Shown piece by piece: positions 1-10,840 of a DNA stretch of 64,000 nt. A model generated the notes under the pieces. That model had not been told where the DNA came from. It saw only the letters and a program-made list of their open reading frames with translations, and searched no databases. A program made the position numbers and the translations under genes. Origin of the DNA: Rutidosis leptorrhynchoides (lineage: Eukaryota; Streptophyta; Magnoliopsida; Asterales; Asteraceae). Location: contig NC_092338.1 of assembly GCF_046630445.1 (NCBI RefSeq), forward strand, positions 339,721,001 through 339,785,000, given 5' to 3'. The first letter of the stretch is position 1, and each line of letters starts with the position of its first letter.

Positions 1-759
1 TAAAAATGGCGTCGCAAAATTCTAAAGCACCTAGATCTTAGTCTAAAGAAAAAGTACTTAAGGAATTTTACGGCAAAGCCTAAAAATCTAGAAGTAAAAA
101 TAACTAAGGCAAAAACTATAATTAAAACCAAGTACGAGCGAAAAATACAAATATTACACTAAAACGATTAAAAAGGTACAAAATATAAAAATAAAACTAA
201 AGTTTATGAAAATACAATTTTTATAAAAATATTATTTTTATATTATTTATTTTATAAAAGTATTAATTTTATATTTTATAAAACTAATTAAACTTAAAAA
301 TACAAATTAAATAAATAACTAAATTAAATAAATAACTAATCTAACCTAATTAGGGTTTTAAAATTAATAATTATTATTAATTTAAACCCTAAACTGTCGG
401 CTGAGGTTACCAGGCCTGTCAAGTCAAGCCATGCGATCGCATGGTTTGATAGTTAAAATCTCATGCGATCGCATGAGGTAGGGTTTCAGGCCAGGAGTTG
501 GGCTGTTACAGTGTTCGGGCCCGAGAGTTTTTATTTAATTTTTTTTTCTGTTTTCTAATTTTATGTTTTTAAATAAAACTTATATTTTTATAAACTAAAA
601 TAAAAATAAAGAAACTTTATAAAACTTTTAACAAACTCTTAAAAATATATAAATTTTTGTTTTTCTTTTTATATTTTTGGTTTTTTTTCTTTTTATATTT
701 TTATTGTTTTTCTAAAAATGATATACAAATATATTTATAAAATATAGTGTTTCGCCGGA
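1..759 (-). other. Untranslated leader of E
   Basis: This AT-rich leader contains no credible ORF. It aligns in reverse complement with B's leader (10100-10330). The only GC-rich part is the dyad pair at 430-475. Confidence 0.75.
430..475. promoter_or_regulatory. Dyad pair 1 (leader of E), 32-bp spacing
   Basis: Two copies of the palindrome CATGCGATCGCATG lie at 430-443 and 462-475. The second extends to an 18-bp perfect dyad, CTCATGCGATCGCATGAG. Start-to-start distance is 32 bp. They lie in the 5' untranslated leader, about 285 bases downstream of the primer site in the element's orientation. Confidence 0.8.
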
Positions 760-777
760 TCCCCGGCAGCGGCGCCA
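760..777 (-). other. Primer binding site of E (tRNA-Asp type)
   Basis: On the minus strand the sequence is TGGCGCCGCTGCCGGGGA, separated from the LTR end by six bases. This is the Athila-type primer site, complementary to the 3' end of plant tRNA-Asp apart from one base. B has the same 18-mer at 9694-9711. Confidence 0.9.
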
Positions 778-2099
778 AAAACTTGATAGTTATGCGAGGT
801 GTATATAAAATAGCTTATAAATTTTAGCAGGAAAATACTATTAAATACGATACAATTTTACACAAGATATTTATTTATTTACAGATGGGATATACCTAAA
901 CCTTGCTACAACACTATAGGCAGTGTACCTAATTGTAGAGTAGTATAGTTTTTAGTAAGTCCGGTTCATTCCACAGGGAGATGGCTTATTTCACACTATA
1001 TTTTAAATAACTATATTTGTACAAAATATATATAATAATATATAAAAAGGGGGTTTACCGTTTAATGACCGGTTTGTTGATTTTAAAACTTTAGTCGCAG
1101 TTAAAACCTAATGTAAAATATTAAAAATAAATACAACTTAATTTAAAACGTAAAGTAAGTAACGATAATGAAATTGCGATAAATAAAAGTGCGACGAAAT
1201 AAAATACAATAATTAAAAGTGCAATTAAATACAATGACAATAAATAAAAGTGCGATAATTAAAAGTGCAATTAAATATGAAATAAAAGAATTATGCTTAT
1301 TTAAACTTCCGTAATCATGATGTTTGACGTGTTGATTTTAGTTTTATGCCCATGGGTTAATTGTCCTTTGTCCTGGATTATTTAATATGTTCGTCTAGTT
1401 TTTGTCCATAACAGTCCATCAGTCATAAATATAAAGTGCGAGTATCCTCGTCAAATTATCCTTATACCCGAAGTTAAATATTCCAACTAATTGGGGACTT
1501 AAACTGTAACAAGGTTTTAATACTTTGTTTAATAATTACACCAGGATATCGACTGCGTGTAACCCAAGGTTTTAATACTTTGTTATCAATTATGCCAATT
1601 GTCCTTGTACATAATTTTACCCCTGTTTTAATAATTCCATAGACTATTAATCCATTTCCGTATCCAGTTAAATGAACGATTATTCGTACATATAAATATC
1701 CCGCCCATCGTGTCCGATCGAGTGTATATGGTTATTTATAGGGATGTCCAATTGTAATCTTTATATTAAAATTAACAAACTATCATTTAGTTAAACAAAT
1801 ATAAAGCCCATTAATAGCCCATAGTCTAATTTCCACAAATGTCGTTCTTTTGTCCAAACCCCAATTATGGTACAAAGCCCAACTACCCATTTTTAGTAAT
1901 TATTTTTAGTCCAACATCATGATTACTTCGTCTTAAATAAGCATAATAATAACTTAAGTACGAGACATTAATTTAAAAAGAAGAACATAGCTTACATTGA
2001 TTATTTATCGCGTAGTGTTACACGGACAGAGCTCTGACTTTAAAACCCGTAAAATAACCTTTGCATAACCCAAAACTAATCTAATATAAAACTAAACTA

Positions 2100-2102
<3 letters not shown>

Positions 2103-2179
<77 letters not shown>
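2103..2179. repeat. AT dinucleotide microsatellite in E's LTR
   Basis: An uninterrupted run of about 38 AT/TA units, downstream of the TATA-like box in the element's orientation. Confidence 0.95.
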
Positions 2180-2183
<4 letters not shown>

Positions 2184-2264
2184 ACAGAGGAGTATATATG
2201 TATATGTGTTAAAGAATCGAGCAGAAAGGCTGGCTATTTAAAGATGTGGTCTGATCCTGAGGCT

Positions 2265-2310
2265 CATGCGATCGCATGAGTTCTCAGTGTTAATCTCATG
2301 CGATCGCATG
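2265..2310. promoter_or_regulatory. Dyad pair 2 (U3 of E) with TATA-like box
   Basis: CATGCGATCGCATG occurs at 2265-2278 and 2297-2310, 32 bp apart. On the minus strand the pair lies 22 bp upstream of the TATA-like TTTAAATAG (2234-2242), so it occupies the proximal promoter of the LTR. Confidence 0.8.
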
Positions 2311-2782
2311 GCCAGGCCGGCCATGCCCAATTGCTTTGTTTGCTAGCTTGTCGACGTTATATTTAATTATATAATATAATATATATAATTTTATATAATT
2401 ATATATATATTATGTTATATTCTTGTTCATAGTAGACTCATAATTTTTGGTCCGTTGCGTCGGGCGTTGATAGTTGGCTCAGGTCCCGGTTCTGAATTTT
2501 CGAACGTCCTTTCGTATAATTTAATATCTTGTACTTTGCGTTCCGCAACTTGTACTTTTGTCATTTTTAGACATTTCTCATCAATAAATTGAACCACTTG
2601 GATTGTATCTTGTACATTTGAGCTTTTTGGTCATTTGCGTCTTCAAATCATCGTTTTCGCCTTTTGTCTTCGCACTTATTTAGTATAAACGGTTACAACT
2701 TAAAATAGGAAAATTACAACTAAATATTTTACATATTGGGAGGATATTGCTACTAAATATATGTTCATTTGGAGCACTATCA

Positions 2783-5274
2783 GGAACCATCATTTGACAA
2801 CTAGCATGAAATATCTCATAAAATTACAAAAATATGAGTAATCATTCATGACTTATTTACATGAAAACAAAATTACATATCCTTTATATCTAATACATAT
2901 ACCAACGACCAAAAACACCTACAAACACTTTCATTCTTCAATTTTCTTCATCTAATTTATCTCTCTCAAGTTCCATCTTCAAGTTCTAAGTGTTCTTCAT
3001 AAATTCTACAAGTTCTAGTTTCATAAAATCAAGAATACTTCCAAGTTTACTAGCTCACTTCCAATCTTGTAAAGTGATCATCCAACCTCAAGAAATTCTT
3101 GTTGTTTACAGTAAGATATCATTCTAAATCAAGGTAATACTCATATACAAACTTATATTCAATTCCTATAACTATAACTATCTTAATTCGAGTGATAATC
3201 TTACTTGAACTTGTTTTCGTGTCATGATTCTACTTCAAGAACTTTCAAGCCATCCAAGATACTTTAAAGCTAGATCATTTCTTGTCACTTCCAGTAGGTT
3301 TACCTACTAAACTTGAGGTAGTAATGATGTTCATAATATCATTCCATTCAAACATATAAAACTATCTTATTCGAAGATTTGAATATGTAATCACTAGAAC
3401 ATAGTTTAGTTAATTCTAAACTTGTTCTCAAACAAAAGTTAATCCTTCTAACTTGACTTTTAAAATAAACTAAACACATGTTCTATATCTATATGATATG
3501 CTAACTTAATGATTTAAAACCTGGAAACACGAAAAACACCGTAAAACTGAATTTACGCCGTCGTAGTAACACCGCGGGCTGTTTTGGGTTAGTTAATTAA
3601 AAACTATGATAAACTTTGATTTAAAAGTTGTTCTTCTGGGAAAATGATTTTTCTTATAAACATGAAACTGTATCCAAAAATCATGGTTAAACTCAATGTG
3701 GAAGTATGTTTTTCAAAATGGTCATCAAGACGTCGTTCTTTCTACTGAAATGACTACCTCTTACAAAAACCACTTGTAACTTATATTTCCGACTATAAAA
3801 CTATACTTTTTCTGTTTAGATTCATAAAATAGAGTTCAATATGAAACCATAGCAATTTGATTCACTCAAAACGGATTTAAAACGAAGAAGTTATGGGTAA
3901 AACAAGATTGGATAATTTATCTTGTTGTAGCTACGTGAAAATTGGTAACAAATCTATATTAATCATATCCTAGCTAACTTATATTGTATTATACATGTAT
4001 TCTAATATATTATGTAATCTTAGGATACCATAGACACGTATGCAAATGTTTTGACATATCATATCGACCCATGTGTATATATTATTTGGAACAACCATAG
4101 ACACTCTATATGCAGTAATGTGGGAGTTAGCTATACAGGGTTGAGGTTGATTCCAAAAATATATATAATTTGAGTTGTGATCTAGCCTGAGACGTGTATA
4201 CACTGGGTCGTGGATTGATTCAAGATAATATATATCAATTTTTTTCTGTACATCTAACTTTGGACAACTAGTTGTAGGTTACTAACGAGGACAGCTGACT
4301 TAATAAACTTAAAACATCAAAATGTATTAAAAGTGTTGTAAATATATTTTGAATATAATTTGATATATATGTACATATTTGTTATAGGTTCATGAATCGA
4401 CCAGTGGCCAAGTCTTACTTCCCGACGAATTAAAAATCTATGAAAGTGAGTTATAGTCCCACTTTTAAAATCTAATATTTTGGGATGAGAATACATGTAG
4501 TTTTATAAATGTTTTACGAAATAGACACGAGTAATTGAAACTATATTATATGGGTGAATGATCGAAGCCGAATATGCCCCTTTTGCTTGGTAACCTAAGA
4601 ATTAGTAAACCGATCTACTAATTGACGCGAATCCTAAAGATAGATCTATTGGGCCTAACGAACCCCATCCAAAGTACCGGATGCTTTAGTACTTCGAATT
4701 CATTTTTATCATGTCCGAAGGATTTCCCGGAATGATAGGGGATATTCTTATATGCACCTTGTTAATGTCGGTTACCAGGTGTTCACTATATGAATGAATT
4801 TTATCTCTATGTATGGGATGTATATTGAAATATGAAATCTTGTGGTCTATTATTATGATTTGATAATATATAGGTTAAACCTATAACTCACCAACATTTT
4901 TGTTGACGTTTTAAGCATGTTTATTCTTAGGTGATTATTAAGAGCTTTCGCTGTTGCATACTAAAATAAGGACAAGATTTGGAGTCCATGCTTGTATGAT
5001 ATTATGTAAAAACTGCATTCAAGAAACTTATTTTTGATGTAATATATTCTTATTGTAAACCATTAGGTAATGGTCGTGTGTTAACGATATATTTTAGATT
5101 ATCATTACTTGATAATCTACGTAATGCTTTTTAAACCTTTATCGATAAAATAAAGGTTATGGTTGTTTTAAAAATGAATGCAGTCTTTGAAAAACATCTC
5201 ATATAGAGGTCAAAACCTCGCGATAAAATCAATTAATATGGAACGTTTATAATCAATATGAACTGGACATTTCA
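2783..5274 (+). repeat. 5' LTR of A (partial, 2492 bp)
   Basis: It matches A's 3' LTR at 51541-54024 base for base over most of its length, with scattered substitutions, and matches the D LTRs in inverted orientation. It ends GGACATTTCA directly before the primer site. Its first several hundred bases lie beyond element E, outside the window. Small ORFs within it, such as the one at 3979-4203, recur in the other LTR and are not genes. Confidence 0.88.
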
Positions 5275-5275
5275 G

Positions 5276-5292
5276 TTGGTATCAGAGCTGGT
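5276..5292 (+). other. Primer binding site of A (tRNA-iMet type), first copy
   Basis: TTGGTATCAGAGCTGG starts two bases after the LTR end. It contains the TGGTATCAGAGC core complementary to the 3' end of initiator tRNA-Met, the usual primer of chromoviruses. Confidence 0.85.
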
Positions 5293-5519
5293 ATAACGCC
5301 GTCCATGTGTGGCGGGTTAGTCGTAAAGGAGGTTCTCACAGTGTTACCTGTGACGAAGCATTGGCTCTTACTCCTTGCGATCCCTTACGAGGGTTGGCAG
5401 TAGCCGAGAGGCAGGCCCTAAAATCAGTATCTGAGGTACACTCAGTGGTCACCAGGCGGTTAGCTGGGAAGGCACTGGGTGGGACGGTGGTTGTCCCCAA
5501 CTGTATTTCAGTTGGTATC
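5284..5519 (+). other. 236-bp GC-rich insert duplicating the LTR/primer-site junction in A
   Basis: The junction ATTTCAGTTGGTATC at 5269-5283 recurs at 5505-5519. Between them lies a stretch, much richer in GC than its surroundings, that D lacks: D passes straight from primer site to the CTTAGAGAACCAG leader word, which A has only after the second copy (5531 onward). The second primer-like site (5511-5530) is mutated to GGTATCCGAGTG. An open frame of 93 codons (5307-5588) runs across it, but nothing supports it as a gene. It may be a capture by template switching near the start of minus-strand synthesis; the source is unknown. Confidence 0.65.
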
Positions 5520-5722
5520 CGAGTGTTGGTCTTAGAGAACCAGAAAATTGCATTAGTGTGTCTTACCGAGTTTGTTAGGATGCATTAGTGAGTCTGGACT
5601 TCGACCGTGTTTTTCTTCAAAAACGATTGCTTAACATTTTTTTTGTTGGACACTATATATTATTAACATGTAAATATTATGTGATATATTAATCTCTTAA
5701 CGTGTTTGATATTGTGTGATAG

Positions 5723-6358
5723 ATGTCTACCTCTAGTACAAATCCCATTGATTCACCTAATAATAATGAAGAATCAAATATATTTTGAGAAGATTCACAA
5801 ATTCCCGAAGAGGAACCGGAAGAGGAGGAACCGGAAGAGGAGGAACCGGAAGAAGAGGAACCAGAAGAGGAGGAATCGGAAGAGGAGGAACCAGAAGAAG
5901 AAGAGGTTCCGGAGGAAGAAATATTGATACCTATAGTAAATCGATTAAATAAAAGAAAATCCTCAACCAACGGACCAAAGTTAATAATGGTCAATGGTGT
6001 TTCCGCTGAGGAAGCAAAATATTGGGAGGATTACCAATTTTCCGATGAATCGGATCCCGATGAGGATTCCGATGATGTTATAGAAATTACCTCGACCCAA
6101 TTTAATAAAGCGAAAGAAAATAATAAGGGAAAAGGTATAAAAATAGAGAAACCCGATTCCAACCCCGATGAACTTTATATGTATCGACAACATCCGTATT
6201 TCCTAAAATGTAACAATGACTCGGGAACCTCTAAACCACCAGGTTTTTCTAAACCATTATGGAAAACGACGGCTCGTATTAGAGGAACATCATATATACC
6301 TTGGAAATTAGGAAAACGAACCAAGTCCGAAGAAAAAGAAACCAGTGATTCAGATTAG
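5723..6358 (+). pseudogene. Acidic ORF1 of A (broken by an early stop)
   Basis: Homologous to D's ORF1 (44234-44800, minus). The start ATG at 5723 gives the same Ser/Thr/Asn-rich beginning, but codon 22 is TGA (5786-5788). The frame then stays open to the TAG at 6356-6358. It differs from D by a much longer run of Glu-Glu-Pro-Glu units at about 5797-5915, from slippage of a short GAGGAACCG-type DNA repeat. After that come a conserved Lys-rich stretch, the motif KYWEDYQFSDES, a second acidic patch and a basic C-terminus. Translation could restart at the in-frame ATG at 5924. No known family is recognised. The acid/basic composition suggests a protein-interaction or chaperone-like role, which is inference only. 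Confidence 0.7.
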
Positions 6359-6495
6359 AGGGTTGTAATCATGTTGTGTATTATATGTATTGTACTGTGC
6401 TTGTACTTTTATGTTCTATGTAAAAATTGCTTGTATTGTTTGTTAATTATCTTTTACGAATCTAATCCTTGTCTATTTTACAGTATAAAAACAAA

Positions 6496-7188
6496 ATGGA
6501 TGTTAAGGGTAGACAACTGAATATTTTAGAAGACCTACCAGAGGATATGATTGAGGAAATCTTGTCTAGAGTCGGTCAGAATTCATCAGCACATTTAGTT
6601 ATGGCGAAATTAACTTGTCAAACATTTGAAAGACTTTCCGAAAATGCCTTAGTTTATAAAAGGCTTTCCTTTGATAGGTGGGGTATATCACATTGGGGAG
6701 ACCGTAAGTTACGCCGTGTTTTCTTTAAAGCATTAAATGCGGGGAACCCAAATGCAATTTTACGCTACGGGTTAAGAACCTATTTTGACTCAACATATCC
6801 CAACATAGGATTTTGTGAATTAGAAAGAGCTTCTAACATGCAACATAACGAAGCATGTTATTCTTACGGGTTAGTGATGTTCGCTTCTTACCAAAGTGAG
6901 AAAAATAACATCGGATTGCATCTTTTAAATAAAACCTTCCGACAAGTGACGGATTCAGTAGTTGGGGTGAGAAACAAGGTTTTTAGATTATTACGGGGCT
7001 GTTGGACATTACGAAACCCTCGTCTTTTTGACGACATTACAACATGCTGCCTAGCCAATGGTCATAACGGTTATTTTCCACAAGACCAAGGATGGGAAGT
7101 CGTCTTAGTAAAACCAGAATGCATGACTTGTTTCTGGACCTATGAATTACGTGTCTTTATTTCCTTTGCTGAACAACTTGCGTATTAA
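6496..7188 (+). CDS. F-box protein encoded by retrotransposon A
   Basis: A 230-residue protein homologous throughout to D's F-box ORF. The start at 6496 is chosen because it aligns with D's start. Residues about 10-55 form an F-box, beginning LEDLPEDMIEEILSRV and followed by the C..F/L..VYKRLSF pattern. F-boxes bind Skp1/ASK and place a substrate on an SCF ubiquitin ligase. The middle matches the plant At1g67623/At2g35280-like F-box group: an AGNP motif, helical repeat-like segments with ACYSYGLVMF, and a CMTCFWTYELRVF C-terminal motif. A TTTTACAG acceptor-like site ends at 6484, just before the start. The ORF is intact although gag-pol of the same element is full of stops. The ubiquitin-ligase role is family knowledge; the target is unknown. 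Confidence 0.8.
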   Translation: MDVKGRQLNILEDLPEDMIEEILSRVGQNSSAHLVMAKLTCQTFERLSENALVYKRLSFDRWGISHWGDRKLRRVFFKALNAGNPNAILRYGLRTYFDSTYPNIGFCELERASNMQHNEACYSYGLVMFASYQSEKNNIGLHLLNKTFRQVTDSVVGVRNKVFRLLRGCWTLRNPRLFDDITTCCLANGHNGYFPQDQGWEVVLVKPECMTCFWTYELRVFISFAEQLAY

Positions 7189-7476
7189 CTAGATTTATCT
7201 TCAAAACTGTCCTGTACCATAGTGTACTATATTTCATGTTATATGTAATATAGCGAAGTTGTAAGTTTGAAGAATATTTGTATGTGATATATTATTATAA
7301 TCAGTTTTTTCATATGGAATTGTAGTAGTTGAATTGTATATTAGCTACTAAGTATGAACTTAACGGGTAGGTAGTACCTGAATTTAAACTTATAAAACGC
7401 TAATATGAAGAAAAAGCTTTTATAAATGAGTTCATATTATGCTACGAAATACTATTGACTACTCTTAATATTCTGT
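7189..7476 (+). other. F-box to gag spacer of A, with an internal PPT-like motif
   Basis: Non-coding spacer. At 7360-7374 it contains TTAACGGGTAGGTAG, nearly the same as the polypurine tract that precedes the 3' LTR in D (38469-38483) and in C (25991-26006). D has the same internal copy at 43202-43222. Confidence 0.6.
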
Positions 7477-7713
7477 ATGATTAACTCGATTCAGTTGGCT
7501 ATTTTGAAGGAAATGGCACCGACTACTCTACACACCATGAATATGAGCGAAGAGGAATTTCGTACCTTTCTTGCTGTAAACATAGCCGCAGTACAGGCTG
7601 CGCTACATACCAACAATAACTCTGAATCTAGCAATGCAGCTAACGGCGCAAGAAATCGTGTAGGATGCACCTACAAAGAATTCACTGCCTGCAAACCTTT
7701 GGAATTTGATGGA
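7477..7713 (+). pseudogene. Start of A's gag, cut by insertion of B
   Basis: Encodes the N-terminal 79 residues of a Tekay-like Gag (MAPTT...EEEFRTFLA...), ending at LEFDG, where B was inserted. Gag resumes at 33596 after the duplicated ATGGA. The matching residues are continuous in D (43105-42870, minus strand). Confidence 0.88.
7709..7713 (+). other. Target site duplication of B, left copy (ATGGA)
   Basis: ATGGA directly precedes B's 5' LTR and recurs at 33596-33600 directly after its 3' LTR. D's uninterrupted gag has the sequence once. The 5-bp length is typical of Ty3/gypsy integrase. Confidence 0.95.
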
Positions 7714-9685
7714 TGATAATGCTAAAAATGAACATATATTTCATAGCATTATCCCTCAAGAAAGACAAGCTTTTAGTTGCAATTGTTCTATTCACTAGTG
7801 ATATTCGTTTAAATAATAAAAGGTGAAGACAAAAGACAGATGCGATGAATTGAAGACGCAAACGACCAAAAAGCTCAAAAGTACAAAGTACAATCAAAGT
7901 GGTTCCAATTATTGATGAGAAACGTCTCAAAATTACAAGAGTACAAGCCGCAAAATGTAAAGTACAAGATATTAAATTATACGAAAGGACGTTCGAAAAT
8001 CCGGAACCGAGACATGAACCAACTTTCAACGTACGACGCAACGGATCGAAAATTATAAATTAATTATGTATATAAATATAATATAATATATAATTAATTA
8101 TATAAATTATATATTTATATTATATTTATAATAAAATCCGTCGGCAGACTAAGATCTAAACTTGGATGAGCTGGAATCACGACCTCCGCACTCGCGGAGT
8201 TTGAAAGCCCAAAAAGGCCGCACTCGCGGAGCACTCTCTGCCTATAAAAGAACATGCATTTCGACGATTTATATATACCTTTTATATTTTATAGATATTT
8301 TTCTTTCCCCATTTTTATGTATCAAGTATCACTCCAAATCGTAATCTCAATTTGTAATTTTAATTTTAAGTTAGTGATAATAATAAGGATAGATTAGTCG
8401 AATGTTTTAAGGTTTTGTAAGTCGAAACTCTGTCCGTGTACCACTACGCTAATAACACCCACTGTAAGTTATGTTTATGTTATTTTCATTAATGTCTCGT
8501 AGCTAAGTTATTATTATGCTTATTTAATGTCGAAGTAATCGTGATGTTTGACTAAAAATATTAAAATTGAGTAATTGAGTTTTGTACCATAATTGGAGTT
8601 TGGACAAAAGAACGACACTTGTGGAAATTAGACTATGGGCTATTAATAGGGCTTTATATTTGTTTAACTAAATGATAGTTTGTTAATTTTAATATAAAGA
8701 TTTACAATTGGACGTCCCTATAAATAACCATATACATTCGATCGGACACGATGGGCGGGATATTTATATGTACGAATAATCGTTCATTTAACCGGACACG
8801 GGAATGGATTAATAGTCTATGGAATTATTAAAACAGGGGTGAAATTATGTACAAGGACACTTGGCATAATTGATAACAAAGTATTAAAACCTTGGATTAC
8901 ACGCAGTCGATATCCTGGTGTAATGATTAAACAAAGTATTAAGACCTTGTTACAGTATAAGTCCCCAATTAGTTGAAATATTTAACTTCGGGTATAAGGA
9001 TAATTTGACGAGGACGCTCGCACTTTATATTTATGACTGATGGACTGTTATGGACAAAAACCAGACGGACATATTGAATAATCCAGGACAAAGAACAATT
9101 AACCCATGGGAATAAACTAAAATCAACACGTCAAACATCATGATTATGGAAGTTTAAATAAGCATAATTCTTTTATTTCATATATAATTCATTTATTTTC
9201 ATATTTAATTGCACTTTTAATTATCGTACTCTTTAATTATCGCAAGTTTATTTTATCGCAATTTTATTTATCGCAATTTCATTATCGTTATTTATTTTAC
9301 GCTTTAAATTAAGTCTTTTATTTATTATTTAATATTTTTACATTAGGTTTTAACTGCGACTAAAGTTATAAAAATTGACAAACCGGTCATTAAAACGTAA
9401 AAACCCCCCATTATATTAATAATATTACTTATATATATATTTGTATTTTTATAAGATTAAAACTAATATAGCGTTAAGCTTGTTTAAGTGTATCCCTGTG
9501 GAACGAACTGGACTTACTATAAATTACACTACTGTACGATTAGGTACACTACCTATAAGTGTTGTAGCAAGGTTTAGGTATATCCATTCTATAAATAAAT
9601 AAATATCTTGTGTAAAATTGTATCATATTTAATAGTATTTCCTAGTAAAATATAAGCTATTTCATATACACCTCGCATAACATCA
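7714..9685 (+). repeat. 5' LTR of B, 1972 bp
   Basis: Begins TGATAATGC and ends GCATAACATCA. U3 carries the dyad pair at 8186-8231 and a TATA box TATAAAAG at 8243-8250. The remainder is AT-rich and matches the 3' LTR with scattered substitutions. The large differences are in the 3' copy, which gained a MITE and an AT array. Confidence 0.93.
8184..8250 (+). promoter_or_regulatory. Dyad pair 3 and TATA box in B's 5' U3
   Basis: CCGCACTCGCGGAG occurs at 8186-8199 (extended outward to CTCCGC...GCGGAG from 8184) and again at 8218-8231, exactly 32 bp apart. TATAAAAG follows at 8243-8250, 11 bp after the second dyad. This is the likely core promoter of the genomic transcript. Confidence 0.8.
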
Positions 9686-9693
9686 AGTATTTT

Positions 9694-9711
9694 TGGCGCC
9701 GCTGCCGGGGA
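9694..9711 (+). other. Primer binding site of B (tRNA-Asp type)
   Basis: TGGCGCCGCTGCCGGGGA lies eight bases after the 5' LTR end. It is the standard Athila-lineage primer site. Confidence 0.92.
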
Positions 9712-10840
9712 ACATAAACGCCGAAAGCGCAACGCTATATTTAAAAATAAAAAATAAAAGTTTTTATCAAGTTCTTTTTATAAAAATATAAGTTTAAAAA
9801 AAAAAAAACTGAACCTATAGAAATCGAACCCTTCTGAGCTGAAATTGAACCCTCCGCGACTCGCGGAGAATTTGAACTGGACCATACCGCACTCGCGGAG
9901 GTCCTCTGACAGGTCAAACCTGGTACTCATTTAATGCGAAATTTGGGTTTAATTATATTAATATTAATATTAATTAGGTTTTAATTTTAAATTAATTAGT
10001 TTTAGTTTTTATTTAATTTGTATTTTTAAGTTATATTAAGTTTTATTAAATATATAAAATTAATAGTTTTATATAAAAATAATATTTTTATAAAAATTGT
10101 ACTTTTTACAACTTTTAGTATATTTTTTATATTTTGTATCTTTTTATTCGTTTTAGCGTAATTTTTGTATTTTTCGCTCGTATTTAGTTTTAAGTCATAG
10201 TTTTTGCCATAGTTATTTTTACTTCTAGATTTTTAGGCTTTGCCGTAAAATCCCTTAAGTTCTTTTTCTTTAGACTATGATTTAGGTGCTTTAGAATTTT
10301 GCGACGCTGTTCTAAGTTTTTAGTACCTTTTTAAGATATTGCCATTTGGGATATAGTTTTTCTATTAAGCTTTAATATTTTTAGACGCAACTTTTAATTT
10401 TTAGTTTTTAGTGCCTTTTTAAGTTTAGACGCGCTACTTTCTTATTTTTATTTTTCGACGCCTATTATTTTTTGCCTTTTTATTTTTCGACGTTTTTCGA
10501 CGCGCTCTTTTTCTCTCTTATTTCTCGCCATTCTAGTTTTTAGGACTTAGAATTTTCTCTATTTCTTATCTAATATTTCTTTAAATTTCAAACGAAAATT
10601 TATTTTAAGTGGTTAAATTGATAGACATTAAAATTTTCTGGTTCATAGTAATAGTTGGATTTGTATGTGGACCGGGTTATTGGAGCCAAACAGTACTCAA
10701 TTATATTGAGACCAAACGAATCCTGCCCTTCTGCTGCATCTTTTGGCTATTCGAAACGTGGGCAAAATCAGAAAAGTCTATTAATTTGATAACTTATATA
10801 ATTTTTCTTTCTTTTTAAAAACTAATAGGATATTCAGTGA
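9712..10840 (+). other. 5' leader of B
   Basis: Non-coding leader of about 1.1 kb between primer site and gag. It is T-rich on this strand and holds a dyad pair at 9852-9900. The 69-codon frame at 10609-10818 is hydrophobic and unlike anything I know in this lineage; I treat it as chance. Confidence 0.7.
9852..9900. promoter_or_regulatory. Dyad pair 4 (leader of B)
   Basis: The first copy is the most complete of this type: CTCCGCGACTCGCGGAG at 9852-9868, a perfect 8+1+8 dyad. The second is CCGCACTCGCGGAG at 9887-9900. The distance measured at the right ends is 32 bp. No TATA box follows, so a role in RNA or in regulation downstream of the start is possible. Confidence 0.75.

Larger units (their letters stand above)
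1..2782 (-). mobile_element. Element E: edge of an Athila-like LTR retrotransposon (minus strand)
   Basis: The first 783 bases are the reverse complement of an Athila-type 5' leader: they match, inverted, the leader of element B near 10200-10330. They are followed by a tRNA-Asp-type primer site and a complete LTR. The element reads right to left and leaves the window at base 1, so its gag, pol and second LTR are not visible. It sits inside the 5' LTR of element A: base 2783 onward resumes A's LTR (compare 51541 onward). The five bases after the LTR are GGAAC, the probable target duplication, but the other copy is outside the window. Its LTR is clearly related to B's but carries a different dyad sequence (CATGCGATCGCATG), so E belongs to a sister subfamily. 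Confidence 0.88.
784..2782 (-). repeat. 5' LTR of element E (Athila-like), 1999 bp
   Basis: On the minus strand the LTR begins TGATAGTGC at 2782 and ends GCATAACTATCA at 784, three bases from the primer site. Its outer third matches B's U3 in diverged form, including the stretch rich in AAAGTACAAG words. On the minus strand it holds a dyad pair at 2265-2310, a TATA-like TTTAAATAG at 2234-2242 and a long AT array at 2103-2179. The U5-like part (roughly 800-2000) matches B's LTR end, including the ATAGTATTT and ATCTTGTGTAAAATTG words. Confidence 0.88.

Noticed and set aside
430..475. Dyad pairs as a CRISPR-like or satellite array
   Set aside because: Only two units per site, at separate places fixed relative to retrotransposon landmarks.
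5307..5588. 93-codon frame across the GC-rich insert in A's leader
   Set aside because: It spans an obvious insertion and the duplicated primer site, has no recognisable domain, and is absent from D.
10609..10818. 69-codon hydrophobic frame in B's leader
   Set aside because: The leader is T-rich, which yields hydrophobic frames by chance, and there is no support from other copies here.
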